64,000 nucleotides of DNA from Tenuifilum sp040752515 (GTDB taxonomy: Bacteria; Bacteroidota; Bacteroidia; Bacteroidales; Tenuifilaceae), in assembly GCA_040752515.1 (NCBI GenBank), contig JBFMGQ010000007.1:1-64000 (forward strand), given 5' to 3'. The notes beneath the pieces are model-generated. The model was not told where the DNA came from and did not search any database. It was given only the letters and a program-made list of their open reading frames with translations. The translations under genes were made by a program, and so were the position numbers. Numbering within the stretch: the first letter of the stretch is position 1; each line of letters opens with the position of its first letter. Of the stretch, positions 1-9,000 are shown piece by piece.

Positions 1-3000
1 AATAATAATCTATACTCCAACAATACCGAGCAGGTTTACCTTACCGTAAACACCCCTCCAACCATTACTCCTCCATCGGATCAGAGTGTATGTACTAATA
101 GTGCTCCCTCGCAGCTGAATTTTACGGTTAGCGATGGTAGCCAGACGTCTGCTAATGATATTGTTGTTACCGCTTACTCGCACGACCCCAATTTTGTGCT
201 AAACGGCAATATCGAGGTTGGAGGAACTGGTACTAACCGTTGGGTGAAGGTTACCCCGGTTGCCAATAAGAGTGGCCATGCTATCATCTACCTCATGGCC
301 GACGATGGTTATTCAAAAACCATACAGGAATTTGCCGTATATGTTGGCCCCGACTTGGAGTTCTCAGGCGATACCACGGTTTGTATTGGACAGGATTTGT
401 ACCTCGTGGCCCAAGAGCAGGGTGCTACTTCGTACACATGGAAGTATGGTTCAACCACCATATCAACATCCCAAACCCTAAGTCGCACTTGGGGCAACTT
501 TAGCCCAGGATCTTGGTCGCTCACCATTGTAAAGGATGGTTGTACCTCCACCCGAAACTTTACTATTGAAATTTCACCAAATACCTCATTTACAGGTGAT
601 GTGAATGTTTGTGTTGGCGAGGCAATTGACTTAACCGCTGTGGAAAATAACGCCACCTATGAGTGGAAGAAGGGTGCAACGGTTGTTTCTACCGCAAAGC
701 AGTTCTATAAGGCAAGTGCAGTTTTAGCCGATGCAGGAACTGATTATACCCTTAAGGTAACCAAGGCTGGATGTACTTATACCTCGGCACCTTTTACTAT
801 AAGCGTTGTAAATCCACCAAGTACAGGCCTAACGGTTACTGGCAGTACAGTGGACCCAGGACACGATGGCACAATTACTGTAAATTCCACACAAAACGGA
901 GTAACCTACAACGTTTATAAAAACGATGTTTACATTGCTTCGGGAGTTGGGACAGGTGGTAATTTGGTTATTACCATACCGGCTGCCAACCTTCAGGTTG
1001 GAAACAACCTGTTTGTGGTAAAAGCCAATAATGGCAACTGCGAAATTCCTCTCAGCTCCACTGCTACCATTGTTGTTCGTGAGCCAGGGTTTACCATTTC
1101 GGCCATTTCAGGCAACACTACCGAGGCAGGAGGTACTGCTACTTTCACCGTAGTGCTTAAAACACAACCCACTGCCAACGTTACGCTGCCAATTAGCAGT
1201 TCCGATTTAACTGAGGGTACAGTTTCCTCAGCTTCGTTAACCTTCACCCCAGCCAACTGGAACGTTGCACAAACCGTTACCGTTACCGGTGTTGACGATT
1301 ACATTGTTGACGGAAATATTACCTATACCATAAATATTGGTCCAGCCACCAGCTCCGATACCTATTATAATGGTATCGACCCAACCGATATCACTCTTCA
1401 AAATATTGATAACGATGTGGCAGGTGTCAATGTTAATCCTACCAGCGGGTTAACCACAACCGAGGCCGGAGGAACAGCTACCTTTAACATGAGGCTTACC
1501 GCTCAACCAGCTGCCAATGTTACCATTACCCTTTCGTCGAGCAATATGGCTGAAGGAACAGTTAGTCCAACCTCGGTAACCTTTACTCCAGCAAACTGGA
1601 ACACTAACCAACCTATCACAGTTACCGGAGTTGACGATCAGGTTGACGATGGCGATGTGGTTTACACCATTGTTACTTCCAATACCAGCAGCACCGATCC
1701 GGTATTTAACAATATTGTTGTAACCGATGTAACTGTAACAAACATCAATAACGATGTGGCTGGTATTCTGGTTAACCCAACCAGCGGATTACAAACCACC
1801 GAGGCTGGCGGTCAAGCAACCTTTACCATAAGGTTAAACAGCCAGCCGCTGAATACCGTTACTATAAATTTAAGTTCAAGCAACACTGCTGAGGGTACAG
1901 TGAGCCCTGCATCGGTAACGTTTACCTCGGCTAACTGGAGTACCCCTCAAACCATAACCATTACCGGTGTTGACGACGATATAGACGATGGTAACATAAG
2001 CTATACTATTGTTACGGCATCAGCGGTTAGTACCGATCCTAAGTATAATAATCTTAACCCAGCCGATGTAAGTGTAGTTAATGTAAACAACGACACTGCT
2101 GGAATTACAGTAACTCCCACAAGTGGTTTACAAACCACCGAGGCCGGAGGAACCGCTACTTTTACAGTAAGGCTTAATAGTCGCCCAACCAGCACCGTAA
2201 CCTTTAACCTAACATCAACTAAACCAGCCGAGGGCAACGTTTCGCCAACCTCATTAACATTTACTACAGCTAACTGGAACACCGCTCAAACGGTAACCCT
2301 TACCGGTCAGAACGACTGGGTTGACGATGGTGACCAAGCCTATAGCGTAAATGGAACCGCTTCAAGTACCGATTCAAAGTACAATGGCAATACCTTTAGC
2401 GTATCGGCTACCAACATCGATGATGATGAGGCTGGTATTACAGTTAACCCAACATCGGGTTTGGTAACAACTGAGGCTGGAGGTACGGCTACCTTTACAA
2501 TTGTGCTTACCAGCCAACCATCGGCCAATGTTACCATTGGGCTCTCTTCAAGCAATATGGCCGAGGGCACTGTTAGCCCTGCATCATTAACCTTTACCTC
2601 AGGGAACTGGAATATCCCTCAGGTTGTTACAGTTACGGGAGTTGACGATGCTGTTGCCGATGGCCCACAAGGCTACACTATCATTACCGCTGCCGCAACC
2701 AGCACCGATCCTTTATACAATGGTATTAATCCTACCGATATTTCGGTAACCAATATGGATAATGATGTGGCCGGTGTTTCGGTTTCGCCCACATCGCTCA
2801 CTACAAACGAAAGTGGTAGTTCTGTATCCTTTACCATTGTTTTAAATACCAAGCCTAACGCTAACGTTACCATAAATATCTCATCGAACGATTTAACCGA
2901 GGGTACGGTTTCTCCTGCCAGTGTTATTTTCACCACTACCGATTGGAATACTCCCAAAACTATAACTGTAACTCCTGTTAACGATGACGAGGATGATGGC

Positions 3001-6000
3001 GAAATTACCTACCTTGTTGTAACTTCTAATGCTTCGAGTTCCGATCCGGTTTACAATAATCTAAATGTACCCGATGTTACAGTAACCAACGTTAACGATG
3101 ACGTTGCGGGCATTACCGTAAACCCAACCTCAGGTTTAACTACCACCGAAGCTGGCGGAACTGCCACCTTTACCATAAGGCTCAATTCACGACCTACAGC
3201 CAATGTTACCATTGGAGTAAGCTCAAGCAACACCGCTGAGGGTAACGTAAGCCCTGCATCGGTAACATTCACTCCAAGTAATTGGAATACTAACCAAACT
3301 ATTACAATCACTGGTGTTAACGACGATGTTGATGACGATGATGTGGCATACACCATCGTTACTGCAGCAGCTACCAGTACCGATCCTAAGTACAACGGTA
3401 TAAATCCGTCCGATGTGTCGGTAACCAACCTCGATAACGATGTTGCAGGATTTACCATTACACCTACCAGTGGCTTAACCACCACCGAGGCTGGCGGCAC
3501 AGCCCAGTTTACCGTTCGGTTAAATACCCGTCCAACTGCAAATGTTACAATCACCTTAAACTCAAGTAACCCAGCAGAAGGCAACGTTTCACCAGCTTCG
3601 TTGACTTTCACACCAGATAATTGGAGTACAGCTCAAACTGTAACCATTACTGGTGTTGACGATGATGTTGACGACGATAATGTGTCTTACACCATAATCA
3701 CCAACCCCGCCTCGAGTACCGATGGCAAGTATAGTGGACTAAATCCTGCTGATGTATCGGTAACCAATGCCGATAACGATACAGCTGGGTTTACTGTTTC
3801 ACCCACATCGGGCTTAACCACTACCGAGGCAGGTGGAACAGCTCAATTTACCATCAAGCTCAATACTCGCCCTACTGCTAATGTAACCATTGCTATTTCT
3901 TCAAGCAATACCTCAGAGGGCACGGTTAGCGTATCGAGTGTTACATTTACTCCAGCTAACTGGAATGTACCCCAGACCATCGTAATTACTGGTGTTGATG
4001 ATGATATTGATGATGATAATGTTGCTTATACCATTGTTACCGGTGCTGCCAGCAGTACCGATGCCAAGTACAACGGCTTGAACCCCGCCAACGTATCGGT
4101 AACCAATACCGATAACGATACTGCTGGAATTACTGTTAATCCTACTTCGGGTCTTACAACAACCGAGGCTGGAGGTACTGCAACCTTCACCATCAAGCTA
4201 AATAGCCGCCCAACTGCCAATGTAACCATCGGTCTAAGCTCAAGCAATACTGCCGAAGGAATAGTATCACCTGCGTCCATAACCATTACACCAGCTAACT
4301 GGAATAATCCCGTAACATTAACCGTTACCGGAGTTGACGATTTTGTTGATGATGGCAATATTGTTTACACCATTGTTACCGCTACTGCAACTAGTGCCGA
4401 TACAAAGTACAATGGAATTAACCCCGCCGATGTTTCGGTTACTAATATTAACGACGATGTTGCGGGGGTAACCGTTAACCCTACAAGTGGTTTAACTACT
4501 ACTGAGGCTGGTGGTCAGGCTACCTTCACCATCCAGCTTAACACCCAGCCAACGGCAAATGTTTCCATTGCCCTGAACTCATCCAATACCAACGAGGGTA
4601 CCATTTCGCCCACCAGTGTAACATTCACCTCAAGTAACTGGAATACCCCTCAAACCATTACCATTACAGGTGCGGATGACGATGTGGATGACGATGATAT
4701 AGCCTACACCATCGAAACACAACCCTGTGTAAGTGCCGATACTAAGTACGATAACCTTAATCCCGTTGATGTTTCGGTTACCAACCGCGACAACGATGTG
4801 GCCGGATATATTATATCACCCACCACGGTATCGTACTCTGAAAGTGATAGCCCGGTAACAGTTAACCTCAGGCTTGCTACAAAACCAACAGCTAACGTTA
4901 CGTTTACAACTACCTCCGAAAACACCGATAAGGGTACTGTTTCACCCGCCAGCCTAACCTTTACCCCAGCAAACTGGAATGTTGACCAAGTGCTAACCAT
5001 TACCCCTGTTAATAATTCAATCGACGATGGCGATGTAACATTCTCAGTTACAACTTCAGGTGCTACCAGTACCGATAATAAGTATAATGGTTTGAACCCA
5101 CCCGATATCCTGGTAACTTGCATCGACGATGACGTGGCTGGAATTTCTGTCTCGGCCATTAGTGGTAACACCCGTGAGGATGGAACTACGGCTACATTTA
5201 CTATCGTTCTAAATTCTGAACCAACCGATGATGTAACTATTAATGTGGAATCGAACAATACAGCCGAGGGCACCGTTTCACCTGCAAGCGTTACCTTTAC
5301 TTCTGGTAACTGGAATAACCCTCAAACCATTACAGTTACCGGTGTTGACGATGCAGTTGCCGATGGCAATCAAACCTATACCATTATTATACATTCTGCA
5401 GCAAGTGTCGATCCCAACTATAATGGTATCGATCCCGACGATATTAGCCTTCAGAATATTGATAACGATCAGGCAGGGGTTAACGTGTTCCCGGTAAGTG
5501 GCCTAATTACTACCGAAGCAGGAGGAACTGCTACATTCCAGATGAGCCTTAACACAGCTCCTACCAACGATGTGACTGTTACCTTTGCTTCAAGCAATAT
5601 TAACGAAGGTACTGTTACTCCTGCATCACATGTATTCAATGCAGGTAACTGGAACACTCCTGTAACAGTAACTCTAACCGGAGTAGATGATGATATTGAC
5701 GATGGCGATCAATCCTATCAAATTAATATTGCTACATCAAGCGCAGACGCTAGCTATAATAACCTAACAATTTCACCGGTAACTGCTTCTAACCTTGATG
5801 ATGTTACTCCACGTCCGGTAGCCGACAACGCTACCACCAATGAGGTTACATCAATAAATATTGATGTACTTACTAACGATAAAGGGCTCGATAAAGGTGT
5901 AAGTTCGGTTACCATAGCTACTCAGTCCGATTCCGATAAGGGTAGCGTGGCTGTAAATGCCGACAAAACTATCAGGTTTACTCCTGTTAAAACCTTCAAC

Positions 6001-9000
6001 GGTCTTGTAACTTTCAGTTACAGGGTTACCCTAGCCAACGATAATTGGGCCGAGGCCGATGTAACCGTTAATGTAACCAAGGTTAACGATATACCCGTTG
6101 CCGTGAACGATTCGCGTGGTGCTTCATTAAATACTCCTCGGGTAGTTGATGTGCTTATTAACGATACGGGATTAGAGGATGGAGGCATAGTGGTTACCGT
6201 TGAGGAGCAACCCGATCCTAGTAAGGGCAATGCTGTTGCTAATGTGGATAATACCGTAACATTTACCCCCGCTACTGGCTTTACAGGTTTGGTAACCTTC
6301 AAGTATAAGGTGTGTGATGTTGACAACGAGTGCAGTGTTGCTACTGTTACTATTAACGTTCGACCCGTTAACCATGTTCCTGTTGCCAACGACGATGCTG
6401 CCTCTACTGCTGCTAATACACCAAAGGCAATTAATGTTTTAGCCAACGATAGCGGCCTCGACGATGGGTTTGGCAGCATTACCATTTATACTCAACCGGC
6501 AAACGGAAATGTAGTGGTTAATGCAAACCGCACGGTTACCTATACCCCCAATAACGGCTTTATAGGTACCGATCAGTTTGTTTATATGCTTCAGGATGTT
6601 GATGGCGATTACGATTTGGCTACTGTTACTGTTAATGTAACGGCCAAACCCAATGCCGTACCGTTAGCAAATCCCGATAATCGCGCCACCTCTAAGAATA
6701 CTGCCGTTAACGTAGATGTGCTTACCAACGATACTGGCCTTGAAGATGGCGTTGCTTCGTTAACCGTAATAGCTGATCCTTCAAATGGAACATGGCAAGT
6801 TAATGCCACCAACGATTCCATTAAGTACACGCCAACAAATGGTTTTGTTGGAACCGATGAGTTCCAGTATCAGGTTTGCGATGTTGATGGCGAATGCTCA
6901 GTGGCTTCAGTAACCATTGCCGTTAAGGATGGAATCAACCATGTTCCTGTTGCCAATAAGGATTCCGTGTCAACCATAGTTAATAAGTCAGTTAACATCA
7001 ACGTTCTAAAGAATGATAGTGGCTTAGATGATGGCTTTGGAAGCATTACTATTTACCGCGAACCCGACTTTGGTACTGTTCAGGTAAATGCCAACCGAAC
7101 CATTACCTATACCCCAACATACATGTTTGTAGGAACTGAAACTTTCTACTACATGATTACCGATGTTGACGGCGATTTGGCTATTGGTGAGGTTAAAGTA
7201 ACCGTAATCGACCGCCCTGATTACATTCCTGTTGCCAACGACGACCGTCGTGGATGTAGCTTCAACACTTCTGTCGTGGTTGATGTTCTGTTCAACGATA
7301 CGGGTCTTGACGATACCCCGTTAACAGTTACCATATCCCAGGCACCGACACAAGGAACTGCAATTGTAAATGCCGATAACACAGTAACATTCACCCCTGC
7401 CAATGGCTTTATTGGCCAAATGACCTTCCGCTATACTGTTACCGACTCCGATGGCGATAGCGACGATGCCTTGGTTACCATCACCGTTAAGAGTGGAACC
7501 AATATTGTTCCAGTTGCAGTTGACGATGCTGCTACTACTAAGGTGAACACACCAGTGTTCATCAATGTGCTGGCCAACGATCGCGGTCTCGAAGATGGTT
7601 TTGGAAATCTCTTCATATACCGTCAGCCCGAATTTGGAACTGTGGTTGTTAATGCCAATCGTACGGTTACATATACCCCAACTTACATGTTTGTTGGGAC
7701 GGAAACCTTCCAGTACGTGGTTGAGGACGTGGATGGCGATTACTCCATTGCTACAGTAACCGTTACCGTCCTCGACAAGCAAAATGCAATACCCGTTGCT
7801 AACGACGACTCCCGTGGTTGCAGCTTCAACCAAAGCGTTGTGGTTGATGTGCTGTTTAACGATATCGGCCTTGATGATGTACCCATTACGGTTACTATTA
7901 GCCAGCCACCTGCTGTAGGCAATGTAGTGGTTAATGCCGATAATACTGTAACCTATACTCCTGCTACAGGATTTGTCGGACAGTCGACCTTCAGTTATGT
8001 GGTTACCGATATTAATGGCGAAAGCGACGATGCCCTAGTGACCATTAACGTTAAAGCAGGCCTTAATAACGTTCCCTTTGCTCAAAACGATGTGGCTAAT
8101 ACTGTAATCAATACGCCTGTTGATATTAATGTACTGGCCAACGACACTGGACTTGACGATGGTTTTAGTAATCTCACCATTCGCACCCAGCCAATATTTG
8201 GTACTGTAGCTATTAATGCTAACCGAACCATTACCTACTACCCCAGTTACATGTTTTTGGGTACCGATACCTTTGAGTATTTAATCGAAGATGTTGATGG
8301 CGATTACTCCGTGGCTACCGTAACAGTAAATGTTACAGAAAAGCCCGATGCTCAACCCGTTGCCAACGATGACAGTCGAGGCTGCAGTAAAAACTCTCCC
8401 GTTGTTGTTGATGTGCTCTTCAACGATACCGGACTCGACGATACCCCGTTAACAGTTACAATATCCCAAGCACCTGTTCAAGGAACAGCTATAGTAAATG
8501 CCGATAATACTATAACCTTCACGCCTCCTACCGATTTTGTAGGCCAAATGACCTTCCGCTATACTGTTACCGACGCCGATGGCGACAGTGACGATGCCCT
8601 TGTAACCATTTCGGTTAAAGCAGGTACAAACATTGTCCCAGTTGCTGTTAACGATGCGGCTACCACCACTATTAATAAACCGGTTACCATTAGCGTTTTA
8701 GCCAACGACAGTGGCTTGGACGATGGTTTTGGTTCGCTGTATATCTATAGTCAACCTCAATTTGGCAATGTAGTTGTAAACGCTAACCGAACGGTTACCT
8801 ACACACCAAGTTACATGTTTGTAGGTACCGAAACCTTTAGGTATGTTGTTGAGGATGTGGATGGCGATTATGCTATGGCAACCGTTACAGTAATAGTTGT
8901 TGAACGCCCCGATTCACAGCCCGTTGCCAACGACGACCGCCGCGGTTGTAGTTTCAATAAAACTGTTGTGGTTGATGTCCTCTTCAACGATACAGGTCTC

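Noticed and set aside
196..198. GTG at 196 as a start codon for the first adhesin
   Set aside because: The same frame is open back to base 1 and reads as an Ig-like domain with paired cysteine content, so this is an internal codon.
3051..3611. Long antisense frames inside the first adhesin, e.g. 186 residues on the minus strand
   Set aside because: Repetitive coding sequence with biased third positions opens long complementary frames; they repeat with the adhesin period and have no independent start signal or family resemblance.
1087..5805. CRISPR-like array
   Set aside because: Units are about 337 bp, in frame, and protein coding; there are no short direct repeats with unique spacers.
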